DNA of 64,000 nucleotides from Deltaproteobacteria bacterium (GTDB lineage: Bacteria; Lernaellota; Lernaellaia; JACKCT01), in contig JACKCT010000013.1 in the NCBI GenBank assembly GCA_020633895.1, positions 49,507-113,506 of the forward strand, given 5' to 3'. The notes below the pieces were generated by a model. The model saw nothing but the letters and a program-made list of their open reading frames with translations, did not search any database and was not told the origin of the DNA. The translations under genes and the position numbers were made by a program. Below, one piece after another: positions 25,894 through 34,953 of the stretch (position 1 is the first letter of the stretch; each line of letters starts with the position of its first letter).

Positions 25894-27018
25894 GTGTCGA
25901 ATTTCCGGCTACGCCTGGATCGGATTTCCAGCGCGACGCGCAACGCGAATCTGCCGCGCGAGGTGATCGTCGGGCCGCAAATCATCGCCAAGGAGGGGTA
26001 CATCCTGGCGGTGCGCGTGCTCAACGACAAGACGGTCTACAACGTCATCGAGGACGTCACCGGTCGGCAGATCAAGGTGCGCGAGGGCGATATCGTCGCC
26101 GGGGTGCTGGGCCGTCGGCGGGCGCTCAAGGGCTACGCGGGCGACGTTCCCGAGTCCATTCAGGTCGGCGACACGATCCAGATCCTCAACCAGGGCGGCA
26201 TCATCGGCAAATGCCGCAGCCAGGTACCGGACCTGGGCCCGCCCTTCGACTGCGAAGTCCTCGGCGCCATCCAGCGACTGCCCGAAGGCGGCGACCGGGT
26301 CGGCGTGCCGGCGTCCATTCTGGAAGGCGCGGTGCCTCCCGCGACTACGCTTAACGACAACATCCCGCCCGTCGTTTTCGTCGCCGGCAGCGCGATGAAC
26401 AGCGGCAAGACCGTGGCGTGCATCCAGACGGTGCGGTTCCTGTCCCGCGCCGGGCTCAAGGTCGCGGCGTGCAAGCTGACGGGCGTGTCGCTGCGTCGGG
26501 ACACATTGGCCATGGAGGACGCGGGGGCCATCGCGGCGATCAGCTTTAACGACACGGGTGTGGCAACCACCTACGCGGGCGCGGCGGTCACATCGGCCAA
26601 GGGCATCTTCAATCACCTGGCCACGCTCTCGCCGGACGTGATCGTCGCGGAACTCGGCGACGGCATCCTGGGCGAATACGGCGTGGCGGAGATTTTGGAG
26701 GATGCTGAGTTGGCCGAGGCGGCCCAGGCGTGCGTGGTCTGCGCGCCGGATCAGGTGGCCGCCTGGGGGGCGCAGCGGTTGTTCGCCGATCGTTTCACCC
26801 GCGTGCCCATCGACGTCATCTCCGGCCCCGTCACCGACGCCCTGGTCGGCCGCGAATACATCGCCAAAAACCTGGGTCTGGCCGCCGCCAACGCCGTGCT
26901 CGAACCGGAACGCCTGGCCGAGTTGGTGCTGGAGGCGCTGAAACTCGAATCCCTCAAACACCAGACCCCCCGCCCGGCGGTCACGGGCCTGGAGGAATTG
27001 CCGGAACACGAGGACTAG
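25894..27018 (+). CDS. P-loop NTPase of the DUF1611/MobB-like group
   Basis: The 374-residue protein has an N-terminal beta-rich domain (about 1-150; REVIVGPQIIAKEGYILAVRVL, IKVREGDIVAGVLGRRRALKG) and a C-terminal NTPase domain. The Walker A is GSAMNSGKTVACI (about 168-180) and the acidic strand is DVIVAELGDGILGEYG. The C-terminal domain resembles the DUF1611/MobB-like NTPases. The role is unknown, with possible metabolite ligase or cofactor assembly activity by analogy. The start is GTG at 25894 with GAGGGGGAG upstream. It is followed after about 300 bases of repeats by argC and may or may not belong to that cluster. Confidence 0.75.
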   Translation: MSNFRLRLDRISSATRNANLPREVIVGPQIIAKEGYILAVRVLNDKTVYNVIEDVTGRQIKVREGDIVAGVLGRRRALKGYAGDVPESIQVGDTIQILNQGGIIGKCRSQVPDLGPPFDCEVLGAIQRLPEGGDRVGVPASILEGAVPPATTLNDNIPPVVFVAGSAMNSGKTVACIQTVRFLSRAGLKVAACKLTGVSLRRDTLAMEDAGAIAAISFNDTGVATTYAGAAVTSAKGIFNHLATLSPDVIVAELGDGILGEYGVAEILEDAELAEAAQACVVCAPDQVAAWGAQRLFADRFTRVPIDVISGPVTDALVGREYIAKNLGLAAANAVLEPERLAELVLEALKLESLKHQTPRPAVTGLEELPEHED

Positions 27019-27316
27019 GCGCCGTAGTCGGCACGGACTAACGGATCGCCAGCGATCCTGCTCGCCGGCGCGTCGTTGAAACAACCTTGGTGGAAGTCGC
27101 TTCGCTCCGGCGCTTCAGAGCCGCGACCGTGAGGGAGCGGTCACGAAATGGTAAACGCCATCGACCAAACAGAGCCCCAAGCGTCAGCGCGGGGTCGTCG
27201 AGCGGATCGTCCCGGCATAATGCGAACAACGGAGCACCAAACCGCTCGAACGGCTCGACAACCCCTCCCTCACGGTCGGGGCTCTGGTCGGTCACGAATC
27301 GATGATTAGGAACGTC
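27019..27316. repeat. CAGAGCC-family repeats before argC
   Basis: TTCAGAGCCGCGACCGTGAG (from about 27114) and CCCTCCCTCACGGTCGGGGC (to about 27285) face each other across about 180 bp with a further AGAGCCCCAAGCG copy inside. The argC promoter is not recognisable. Confidence 0.65.
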
Positions 27317-28360
27317 ATGAGCAACGACAACCAAAACCTCTCCGTCGCCGTCCTGGGCGCGGCGGGCTACGTGGGCGGCGAATTGCTGCGCGTACTAACG
27401 ACGCACCCGAACGTGGGCGAGATCGTCGCGACCAGCCGCAGCAACCCCGGCGCGCCGTGGGGGGCGGTGCATCCCGCGTTGGCGTACGAACGGGCGCGGA
27501 CGTTTTCCGACGCGTCGCCGGTCGAGGCCGCCCAGGGCGCGGACGTCGTCTTCCTGGCGCTGGGCCACGGCGAGTCGTCGAGTGTCATGCCCGAGATTCT
27601 GGCGACCGAACCGCGCCTGGTGATTGACCTGGGCGCCGACTTCCGCCTGTCCAACGAAGCCGACTACAAGACGCACTACGGCGATCACCCCCACTTCGAC
27701 CTGTGCGAGACCTTCGTCTACGGCCTGCCCGAGGCGCGGCGAAGCCAAATCAAATCGGCGACCCGCATCGCCAACCCGGGATGCATGGCGACGGCGTCGG
27801 AACTGACGCTGCTGCCGCTGGCCGCGGCGAAGATCCTGCCCGAGCGCTCGACCGTGTTCGCCGTCACCGGTTCGTCCGGCGCGGGCGCGAAGTTGCGCCA
27901 TACGACGCACCATCCCTACCGGGCCGCGAATATGTTCAACTACAAGCCCCTGGCCCACCAGCACGAGGCGGAGATCAACCGCCTGCTGGGCGAAGTCGCC
28001 GGGCGGTCGAACACGACGCGCATGATCGCCCATTCCGGGCCGTTGGTCCGAGGCATTCACGCCACGGCGCATATCGTTTGCGACAAGACGCGGGCGGTGA
28101 ACGTGCCGGAGTTGTACAAGACCTACTACGACGCCGAGCCGTTCACCCACGTGCTGGACGCGCCCCCGGCCTTGTCGTCGTCCTCGGGCGTCAACCACGC
28201 CTATCTCCACGTCACGCAAAAGGGCGACGAAGTGCTTGTCACCTGCGTGATCGACAATCTGATGAAGGGCGCCGCCGGGCAGGCGGTGCAGAATATGAAC
28301 ATTGCCTTGGGGTTGCCCGAGACGGCCGGACTGACGGCCGCCGGATTTTTCCCCTACTAG
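27317..28360 (+). CDS. argC: N-acetyl-gamma-glutamyl-phosphate reductase
   Basis: NADPH-dependent reduction of N-acetylglutamyl-5-phosphate to the semialdehyde, third step of arginine synthesis. The 347-residue protein has the N-terminal dinucleotide motif GAAGYVGGELLR (about 13-24) and the catalytic Cys at about 156 in ANPGCMATA. The substrate-binding HTTHHPY and the C-terminal NLMKGAAGQAVQNMN are the family signatures. ATG 27317 with AGGA 5 bases ahead is preferred to one 15 bases upstream. It heads argC-argB-argE-argR-argG-argH, all on the plus strand. Confidence 0.96.
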   Translation: MSNDNQNLSVAVLGAAGYVGGELLRVLTTHPNVGEIVATSRSNPGAPWGAVHPALAYERARTFSDASPVEAAQGADVVFLALGHGESSSVMPEILATEPRLVIDLGADFRLSNEADYKTHYGDHPHFDLCETFVYGLPEARRSQIKSATRIANPGCMATASELTLLPLAAAKILPERSTVFAVTGSSGAGAKLRHTTHHPYRAANMFNYKPLAHQHEAEINRLLGEVAGRSNTTRMIAHSGPLVRGIHATAHIVCDKTRAVNVPELYKTYYDAEPFTHVLDAPPALSSSSGVNHAYLHVTQKGDEVLVTCVIDNLMKGAAGQAVQNMNIALGLPETAGLTAAGFFPY

Positions 28361-28379
28361 AAACACGAGGTCATCATAA

Positions 28380-29321
28380 ATGGGCGCCAACTTCCCCGCC
28401 GATTCGCCGCTGATCGAATCCCTCAAATCGGCCATGCCCTACATTCGCTTGTATCGGGGCAGCACCTTCGTCCTGAAAATCGGCGGCGGCATCATCGCCG
28501 ACAAGGAGGCGTTGGACGGCTTCGCGCGGCAGGTCGCCTTGCTGGATCAACTGTCGATCCACTGCGTGCTGGTCCACGGCGGCGGACCCCAGGCCACGAA
28601 GATGCAGGAGCGCCTCGGCGTCGCTTCCCAGGTCATCGCCGGACGCCGCGTGACCGACGACGACACCCTGGACATCGTCAAAATGGTCTACGGCGGCACC
28701 CTCAACCTGGACGTGCTCTCCGCGCTGCGTCGCTCGGGAGTGCATGGGGTGGGGATTTCCGGCATCGACGGCGGCTTGATCCATACGGTGCGCCGCGCGC
28801 CCATCAGCGTGCCGCACGCCGACGGCGAGGAGCGGGAGACCGACTTCGGCCACGTGGGCGACGTGACCGCCGAGCAGATCGACGCCAAGTTGTTGTCCAC
28901 GCTGGCGAACGCCGATTTCGTGCCGGTGATCGCCAGCCTCGCCGCCGACACCGACGGCAACATCCTCAACGTCAACGCCGACACCCTGGCCTGCGAATTG
29001 GCCATCGCTCTGCAAGCCAAGAAGATGGTGTTTCTCACCGAGGCGCCGGGCCTGATGCGCGACATCAAAGACCCGCTGTCCCTGGTGCCCTTCGCCGATC
29101 CGGCCGACATCGAAGCGATGAAAAAAGACGGCGGCATCCAGGGCGGCATGCTGCCCAAGATCAAGGCGTGCGTTCGCGCCGCGACCAACGGCGTCAAACG
29201 GACGCACATCATCAACGGCCTGACTCCCGACAGCCTGCTGACCGAGTTGTTCACGGCGGAAGGCTGCGGCACCATGATTGTCGGCGAACGGGAGAAGGTG
29301 GAATATCAAGAGCACGGCTAG
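28380..29321 (+). CDS. argB: Acetylglutamate kinase
   Basis: Amino acid kinase-fold enzyme that phosphorylates N-acetylglutamate. Visible motifs are LKIGGGIIAD (about 33-42), VLVHGGGPQ, GRRVTDDDTLDIV and the late INGLTPDSLLTELFT segment. The length of 313 residues includes an N-terminal helix of about 20 residues of the kind that in arginine-sensitive enzymes links dimers into hexamers, so feedback inhibition by arginine is plausible. It starts 19 bases after argC with GAGG upstream. GGGTGCCACACTTT repeats separate it from argE. Confidence 0.95.
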   Translation: MGANFPADSPLIESLKSAMPYIRLYRGSTFVLKIGGGIIADKEALDGFARQVALLDQLSIHCVLVHGGGPQATKMQERLGVASQVIAGRRVTDDDTLDIVKMVYGGTLNLDVLSALRRSGVHGVGISGIDGGLIHTVRRAPISVPHADGEERETDFGHVGDVTAEQIDAKLLSTLANADFVPVIASLAADTDGNILNVNADTLACELAIALQAKKMVFLTEAPGLMRDIKDPLSLVPFADPADIEAMKKDGGIQGGMLPKIKACVRAATNGVKRTHIINGLTPDSLLTELFTAEGCGTMIVGEREKVEYQEHG

Positions 29322-29339
29322 GTGCGGCGGAACCGCGCC

Positions 29340-29449
29340 CGGGTGCCACACTTTCGCGAGGCCGAAGGTCGAGAGAAGGTGTGAACATATTCGCGTTCGA
29401 AAATGCACACCTTTCCGCCGACGTTGTCGGCGTAAAAGTGTGGCACCCG
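29340..29449. repeat. Inverted pair of GGGTGCCACACTTT repeats inside the arg cluster
   Basis: The forward copy starts GGGTGCCACACTTTCGCGAG at 29341 and the reverse copy ends AAAGTGTGGCACCC at about 29448. The AAGGTGTGAA and GCACACCTTT inner ends also face each other. It sits between argB and argE and could modulate read-through or mRNA stability. Confidence 0.8.
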
Positions 29450-29471
29450 ATCAACTTTCCGAGGAACGACC

Positions 29472-30533
29472 ATGACCATCCCCGATCCCATCGAACTGCT
29501 CACGGCGATGATCAAAACGCCGTCGATCACCGGCGACACGCACGCCGTGCAGGATGTCGTGGCCCAGTGGCTGGTCACGCACGGGGTGCGCGAGGTGGTC
29601 AGCGACGGGGACGGGATCACCGCGCGGGTCGGGCCGAAGGACAAGCCGCCGCTGCTGCTGATCTCCCACGTGGACACGGTGCCGGTGGGCGAGGGATGGA
29701 CCGTCGATCCCTTCGGGGCCGAGGCGCGGGACAACCTGCTCTACGGGCGCGGCTCCACCGACGCGGGCGGCGCGGCCTCGGCCATGGCGGCGGCGACGGC
29801 GGCCCTGGCCCAAAGCGGCGACGTGCCCGTGTTGCTGTTCCTTTCCGCCGACGAAGAGGGCGAGTGGCCCAAGGCGCACCACGCGGTGCCCCGGTTCGGC
29901 GAGATCGCGGCGGCCGTCGTGGGTGAACCGACGGAGCTGAATGTCGGCGTCTCCCAGCGGGGGCTGATGGTCGTGGAACTGATCTGTCGCGGCATGCAGG
30001 GCCACGCGGCCCATGTGGAGGAACCCTCGACGGCGCTGCTGTTGGCGCAGGACGTCGCGCGGGTGGGCACGCTGCCGTTTCACGAGACCGACGTGCACCT
30101 GGGCGGTGTGAAGATCACGCCCGTGCGCCTGTCCGCCGGAGTCGCGGACAACGTGACGCCGCCCGTCGCGACGGCGCTGTTCGACATCCGCACGATTCCG
30201 GCCTACGGCCATGACGACATCATGGAGCGCATCCGCCACGCGGCCCGGCATTGCGAGGTGCGCAAGGTGGGTTGCGATTGGCCCGCCGTCCGTACCCCCG
30301 AGGGACATCCGATTCTCGACGCGGCGCTTTCCGTCACCGGCGGGCAGGCGCTGCAAGGCAAGGCGGCGAGCGACTGGGCGTTTCTCGGCGACATCCCGGC
30401 AGTCAAAATCGGGCCGGGGGACACGCGCATCTCCCACCAGCCCGACGAGCACGTGCCCATGGATCAGGTACGGCGGGCGGCGGAGGTGTACGTCGAACTG
30501 GCGCGGCGTCTTTCGGCCGGAGGCGACGCATGA
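29472..30533 (+). CDS. argE: M20-family deacylase, ArgE/LysK-like
   Basis: Zinc-dependent amidohydrolase of 353 residues. The metal ligands are recognisable: His in LISHVDTVP (about residue 63), Asp in LYGRGSTDAGG, Glu-Glu in LSADEEGEW, and Glu in VVGEPTE. The context of argC, argB, argR, argG and argH supports removal of the acyl group from an arginine intermediate. That intermediate could be N-acetylornithine (ArgE) or N-acetylcitrulline as in Xanthomonas-type pathways, and sequence alone does not decide. The start has GAGGAACGACC ahead. It overlaps the argR start by 4 bases (ATGA). Confidence 0.85.
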   Translation: MTIPDPIELLTAMIKTPSITGDTHAVQDVVAQWLVTHGVREVVSDGDGITARVGPKDKPPLLLISHVDTVPVGEGWTVDPFGAEARDNLLYGRGSTDAGGAASAMAAATAALAQSGDVPVLLFLSADEEGEWPKAHHAVPRFGEIAAAVVGEPTELNVGVSQRGLMVVELICRGMQGHAAHVEEPSTALLLAQDVARVGTLPFHETDVHLGGVKITPVRLSAGVADNVTPPVATALFDIRTIPAYGHDDIMERIRHAARHCEVRKVGCDWPAVRTPEGHPILDAALSVTGGQALQGKAASDWAFLGDIPAVKIGPGDTRISHQPDEHVPMDQVRRAAEVYVELARRLSAGGDA

Positions 30534-30943
30534 GCGAGGCGGCCGCGCGGCGGGACGCGATCCGTCGGTTGATCGCCGAGCATGCCCTGGGCACGCAGGC
30601 CGAACTGGTCGAGCGCCTGGCCGAGGCGGGCATCAACGCGACGCAAAGCTCGGTGAGCCGGGACATCGCTCATTTGGGCTTGGTCAAGGCGGGCGGGCGC
30701 TACGTCATCCCCGCCGCGTCCGACGACACGCCGCCGCCGGTGCGCATCCTGGAGGCGGCCCCGGCCGACGCCATCGCGGTGGTCAAGGTCGAACCCGGCA
30801 CCGCCCCGGCCTTGGGACTGCATCTGGATCGTAGCGACTGGCCCGAGATCGTCGGCACCGTCGCCGGCGACGACACCGTCATCGTCGCCTGCCGATCCAA
30901 GCAGGCCCGCAACGCCGTCCTCGCGCGCCTGTCGCGGGGCTGA
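30530..30943 (+). CDS. argR: Arginine repressor/attenuator ArgR
   Basis: The 137-residue protein has an N-terminal winged helix (about 1-65; QAELVERLAEAGINATQSSVSRDIAHLGL) and a C-terminal arginine-binding hexamerisation domain (about 70-135; GTAPALGLHLDR, VGTVAGDDTVIVA). In the presence of arginine it represses arg genes. ATG 30530 overlaps the argE stop, with GGAGGCGACGC as ribosome site, so its level is tied to argE. Its placement between argE and argG suggests autoregulation. The consensus E. coli-type ARG box is not obvious nearby. Confidence 0.93.
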   Translation: MSEAAARRDAIRRLIAEHALGTQAELVERLAEAGINATQSSVSRDIAHLGLVKAGGRYVIPAASDDTPPPVRILEAAPADAIAVVKVEPGTAPALGLHLDRSDWPEIVGTVAGDDTVIVACRSKQARNAVLARLSRG

Positions 30944-31301
30944 GGAAGGATACGGAACAATCGCGGGTGCCGCACTTTCGCGAGACCGAAGGTCGAGAGA
31001 AGGTGTGAACCGATGATGATGATGTCCGAGCCGTAAGCCGTAGCGAACGGGTGACGCTGACGATGCCCTGATCGGCCATCGAGATTTCAGAGCCCCGACC
31101 TGCCTGTCCCTCCGTAGCCTTGGCGAAGGAGGATCAGGGAAGGGTCGTCGAGCGGATCGCGCATTGAATCGCGAGCGACGTTTCAAACAACGGACGAGAG
31201 ATCCTTCACTTCGTTCAGGATGACAGGGTCAAACTCAGGACGACAACCTTTAACTGATCGAAAATCTTACTGATCGAAAATCGGACAACACAGAGGACAC
31301 C
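30944..31301. repeat. Repeat-filled argR-argG intergenic region
   Basis: Contains one GGGTGCCGCACTTT copy (30964-31010), CAGAGCC/GAGCCG copies (about 31027-31160, including the TAGCCTTGGCGAAGG module), a reverse GTCATTCCGA-family copy (about 31185-31227) and the tandem pair at 31253-31282 just before argG. Confidence 0.7.
31253..31282 (+). promoter_or_regulatory. Tandem 14-bp direct repeat ahead of argG
   Basis: ACTGATCGAAAATC occurs twice with a 16-base period (31253-31266 and 31269-31282), 20 bases before the argG ATG. It could be a regulator site or a local duplication. It is AT-richer than its surroundings. Confidence 0.5.
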
Positions 31302-32525
31302 ATGACCGACAAACCCCAAGTCAAAACGTGCGTTCTGGCCTATTCGGGCGGCCTGGACACCAGCGTCATCATCCCCTGGCTCAAGGAGAACTACGGCTGC
31401 CGCGTGGTCGCCTTCGCCTCGAACCTGGGACAGGAAGACGAATTGGACGGCCTGGAGGACAAGGCCCTGGCCACCGGCGCGGACCGCTGTGTGATCGCCG
31501 ATCAGCGAGAGGAATTCGTCCGCGATTTCCTCTTCCCCATGATGCAGGCCGGGGCGATTTACGAGAAGAAATACCTGTTGGGCACGTCCATCGCCCGCCC
31601 GCTGATCGCCAAGGGCATGATGGAAGTCGCCGCCGAGGAAGGCGCCGACGCGGTGGCCCACGGCGCGACCGGCAAGGGCAACGACCAGGTGCGTTTCGAC
31701 CTGTCGTTCCGGGCGTTTAATCCCCACATCAAAATCATCGCCCCCTGGCGCGAGTGGGACATCCGCTCCCGGGAGGACGCCATCGCCTACGCCCAAAAAC
31801 ACAACGTGCCCATCAAGGCGACGGCCGAAAAAATCTACAGCCACGACGCCAACCTCTGGCATGTTTCCAGCGAGGGCGGCGAGTTGGAGGATCCGTGGCA
31901 CGAGGCGCCCGAGCGGGTGCATCACATGAGTGTGTCGCCGCAGAAGGCTCCCGACGAGGGCGAGATGATCACCATCGCCTTCGAGTCCGGCGTGCCCGTT
32001 TCGGTCAACGGCGAGAAGCTCGGGCCGGTGGAACTGGTCGCGAAGCTCAACAAGCTGGGCGGCAAGCACGGCGTCGGGCGCGTGGACCTGGTGGAAAACC
32101 GCCTGGTGGGCATGAAGAGCCGGGGCGAATACGAAACCCCCGGCGGCACGATTCTCTATCGCGCTCACGAGGAACTCGAGTCGCTCGTGCTCGACCATCA
32201 GACGCTGGACTTCAAGCAGACGCTGGCGCTCAAGTACGCCGAACTGGTCTATAACGGGCAATATTTCGTGCCCCTGCGCGAGGCGATGGACGCCTTCGTG
32301 ACAGAGACGCAAAAGAACGTCACCGGCGAAGTGCGTCTGATGCTGTATAAAGGCAACGTCATCACGCAGGGCCGCCGCAGCCCCCACTCGCTCTACCGCG
32401 AGGACTTCGCCACCTTCGGCGAGGACGAGGTCTACAGCCAGGCCGACGCCAAGGGCTTCATCGAGCTGTTCGGCCTGCCGATCAAAATTCGCGGTCTGGT
32501 CCGCGAGGCGGCGGAGAAGGGGTAA
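31302..32525 (+). CDS. argG: Argininosuccinate synthase
   Basis: ATP-dependent condensation of citrulline and aspartate. The PP-loop YSGGLDTS is at residues 14-21. Other signatures are [34 protein letters not shown] and the C-terminal [13 protein letters not shown]. At 407 residues it is the normal length. GAGGACACC precedes the ATG. It is the sixth enzyme step of the pathway, and its product is cleaved by ArgH encoded 184 bases downstream after a repeat pair. Confidence 0.98.
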   Translation: MTDKPQVKTCVLAYSGGLDTSVIIPWLKENYGCRVVAFASNLGQEDELDGLEDKALATGADRCVIADQREEFVRDFLFPMMQAGAIYEKKYLLGTSIARPLIAKGMMEVAAEEGADAVAHGATGKGNDQVRFDLSFRAFNPHIKIIAPWREWDIRSREDAIAYAQKHNVPIKATAEKIYSHDANLWHVSSEGGELEDPWHEAPERVHHMSVSPQKAPDEGEMITIAFESGVPVSVNGEKLGPVELVAKLNKLGGKHGVGRVDLVENRLVGMKSRGEYETPGGTILYRAHEELESLVLDHQTLDFKQTLALKYAELVYNGQYFVPLREAMDAFVTETQKNVTGEVRLMLYKGNVITQGRRSPHSLYREDFATFGEDEVYSQADAKGFIELFGLPIKIRGLVREAAEKG

Positions 32526-32583
32526 GGCGACGGCCTGATTTTCGACGTCGGATATCGTGTGAGGCCGCGACTATCAATAATAT

Positions 32584-32680
32584 TTGTCATTCCGAGCGAA
32601 GCGAGGAACCTCTCGTGCGTTGTTCGTTATCGTTTCGACTCGGCGGACGAGAGATCCCTCACTTCGTTCGGGATGACAAC
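32584..32680. repeat. Inverted pair of GTCATTCCGAG repeats between argG and argH
   Basis: A forward copy (TTGTCATTCCGAGCGAAGCG, from 32584) and a reverse copy (CTTCGTTCGGGATGACAAC, ending about 32681) form arms of about 38 bases with a few mismatches around a 20-base loop. In the transcript this is a long hairpin immediately before argH. Confidence 0.8.
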
Positions 32681-32709
32681 GTCTTTTTCCGAAGGCGAAA
32701 GGTAAGAAC

Positions 32710-34077
32710 ATGTCCCTCTGGAAAGGCCGCATCACCGGGCCGATGGACGCGTCAATGGAGCGGCTCAACAAGAGCCTGCCGGTGGACATCCGCCTGCTGC
32801 CCCAGGACGCGGCGGTCAATCGGGCGTGGATGGCCGAACTTGTGCGCCTGGGCATCCTCACGGACGAGGAACACGACGCCCTGGACGCCGAGCTGACGAA
32901 TATCCTGCGCGAATTCGAGGATCACAAATTCGATCCCCACGCCCTGCCCGACGAGGACGTCCACAGCCTGATCGAACGTCTGCTCACCGAGCGCGTCGGA
33001 CCGGCCGGGGCGAAGATCCACTCGGGCCGCTCCCGCAACGATCAGGTCGCCACCGACTTTCGTCTCTTCCTGCGCGACGCCTGCGACGAGGCGGCCGAGC
33101 GCGTTGCGTCGCTGATGACCGCGCTGCTCGACGTCGCCGAATGCCACGTCGAGACGGTCATGGTCGGCTACACGCACCTCCAACCCGCCCTGCCCATGAC
33201 GCTGGCGTTCGACCTGTGCTCCTTTGCCTCGGAACTGGCCCGCGACCGCTCGCGATTTGCCGACGCACGGCGACGCTTGAACGAATGCCCCTTGGGCTCG
33301 GGTTCTTTCGCGGGATCGGGCGTGGCGGTGGATCGTCAGGTGTTGGCGACGTCGTTGGGTTTCGACCGGCCGACGGTGAACGCCCTGGACGGTGTGTCGT
33401 CGCGCGACGCGGCGCTGGAATATATGACCGCCGCCGCGATTTGTCAGACGACCCTCTCCCGGCGCGCCGAGGACGGCATCATCCGCGCCAGCCGCGAATT
33501 CGGCCACCACAAGCTGCCCGACGCCACCAGCACCGGCAGTTCGATGATGCCCCAAAAACGCAATCCCGACGGTCTGGAATTGGTGCGCGCGAAGGCGGCG
33601 ACGATCCTCGGACGCACGACGGGGATGCTCGCGACGCTCAAGGGGCTGCCGACCGCGTACGGCAAGGATTTGCAGGAGGACAAAGCGGCGGCGTTCGAGG
33701 TTCACGACGCGCTGATGCTGTGCCTGGACGTCACCGCGACGCACTTCGCGGGCGTGACCTACAACGCCGAGGCGATGGCCGCGTCCATCCCCACCGAGTG
33801 CGCCGCGACGGATTTCGCCGACGCCCTGGTGCGCACGGGGCTGCCCTTTCGCCAGGCCCACGAGCGGGTGGCGGGGCTCATCGAGGACGCGGAAAAATCC
33901 GGCAAGCGCCTGGAGGATTATTCTCCCGAGGAGTTGGCCGAGCATCTGCAACTGCCGATCGAGGAATGCCGCTGGACGCCGCAAAAGTCCATTTCCGCCC
34001 GCGCCGTTGTCGGCGGCACCGCGCCCGAGGCGGTCAAGGCGCAGATCGCGACGCTGCGAGGGATGATTTCGAGCTAA
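32710..34077 (+). CDS. argH: Argininosuccinate lyase
   Basis: Cleaves argininosuccinate to arginine and fumarate. The 455-residue fumarase/aspartase-superfamily protein has the motifs KIHSGRSRNDQVATD (about 98-112), the catalytic TH pair in GYTHLQPA, and the mobile signature loop GSSMMPQKRNPD (about 276-287), which holds the catalytic Ser and differs slightly from the common GSSIMPQKKNPD. The last enzyme of the pathway. A GTCATTCCGAG repeat begins 8 bases after its stop. Confidence 0.97.
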   Translation: MSLWKGRITGPMDASMERLNKSLPVDIRLLPQDAAVNRAWMAELVRLGILTDEEHDALDAELTNILREFEDHKFDPHALPDEDVHSLIERLLTERVGPAGAKIHSGRSRNDQVATDFRLFLRDACDEAAERVASLMTALLDVAECHVETVMVGYTHLQPALPMTLAFDLCSFASELARDRSRFADARRRLNECPLGSGSFAGSGVAVDRQVLATSLGFDRPTVNALDGVSSRDAALEYMTAAAICQTTLSRRAEDGIIRASREFGHHKLPDATSTGSSMMPQKRNPDGLELVRAKAATILGRTTGMLATLKGLPTAYGKDLQEDKAAAFEVHDALMLCLDVTATHFAGVTYNAEAMAASIPTECAATDFADALVRTGLPFRQAHERVAGLIEDAEKSGKRLEDYSPEELAEHLQLPIEECRWTPQKSISARAVVGGTAPEAVKAQIATLRGMISS

Positions 34078-34085
34078 GATAGGAA

Positions 34086-34160
34086 TTGTCATTCCGAGTG
34101 AAACGAGGAACCTCTCGTGCGTTGTTCGTCACCCGGTCGGCGAATCGAACGAGAGATCAA
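34086..34160. repeat. GTCATTCCGAG-family repeat between argH and queF
   Basis: Full forward arm (TTGTCATTCCGAGTGAAACG) followed by a partial reverse arm (CGAACGAGAGATC) that stops where the queF ribosome site (GCGAGG) begins, as if the second arm were trimmed. Confidence 0.7.
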
Positions 34161-34176
34161 GAGACGCGAGGCGCCC

Positions 34177-34578
34177 ATGACCGAAGAAAAGATCAAGGAC
34201 TACGCCACTACTTACCTCGGCCAGCCCGTATCCGGGCCGATCGACGCGGTGGAGTGCGTTCCGTGGTCCGGGTCGGACGTGACGGTGACGCTCGATTGCG
34301 CCGAGTTCACGACCATCTGCCCCGTGACCGGCCAGCCGGATTTCGGCCGCCTGCGCATCACCTACCGGCCGGCCGCCAAGCTCATCGAAACCAAATCGCT
34401 CAAGCTCTTTCTGCAAGGCTATCGGGATAAAAAGGCGTTCAACGAGGCCATCGTCGACGAACTGGCCGACAAGCTCTTCGCCCAGGCCGCGCCCGCCTGG
34501 CTGACCGTTGAGGGTTTCTACAACGCCCGCGGCGGCATCAGCGTGACGTGCCGTGCGCACCGGGGGGGTAGCGACTAA
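34177..34578 (+). CDS. queF: 7-cyano-7-deazaguanine reductase, type I QueF
   Basis: Reduces the nitrile preQ0 to preQ1 with NADPH in queuosine synthesis. The short 133-residue form is the unimodular type. The nucleophile C48 is in TTICPVTGQPDF with D55 of the QPD motif, and IETKSLKLFLQGYRD is the substrate loop. The family normally has Phe-His-Glu after this loop, but here it reads AFNE, so the His is Asn (about 89) while the Glu (E90) is kept. ATG 34177 with GAGG upstream is preferred to one 60 bases earlier inside the repeat. The other queuosine genes are not in the window. Confidence 0.9.
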   Translation: MTEEKIKDYATTYLGQPVSGPIDAVECVPWSGSDVTVTLDCAEFTTICPVTGQPDFGRLRITYRPAAKLIETKSLKLFLQGYRDKKAFNEAIVDELADKLFAQAAPAWLTVEGFYNARGGISVTCRAHRGGSD

Positions 34579-34953
34579 TCCGAGCCGCGAGCCGTAGCGA
34601 GCGGGTGACGGGTGCGTCATTCGAGAGGGCCACGCCCTTTCAGAGCCCCAAGCTGCCTGTCCGCCGTAGCCTTTGGCGAAGGTGGATCAGCGCGGGGTCA
34701 TCGAGCGGATCGGCCCGGCACAATGCGAACAACAAAGCACCAAGCTTCTCGAACTGCTCGACAACCCCTCCCTGATGGTCGGGGCTCTGTTTCCTCGGAA
34801 TCGTTTCAAACATCGTTCGAATTTGACCCCTCACTACCGTTCGGGGCTCCGACGGCATCGCGACGCCCCCACGCGAAACGTCGCCGTTCTCCCCCGCTTG
34901 CCCCGAGTCCTTCGCCCACGTAAAAAGGACCACGCATCGGGGGCACAACACGC
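34579..34953. repeat. CAGAGCC-family repeat cluster
   Basis: TCCGAGCCGCGAGCCGTAGC (about 34580-34600), then TTTCAGAGCCCCAAG with the nested TAGCCTTTGGCGAAGG module (about 34637-34690), and a terminal ATTTGACCCCTCACTACCG/GGGGCTCCGA end (about 34815-34852). No gene is seen. The acylase start follows. Confidence 0.7.
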
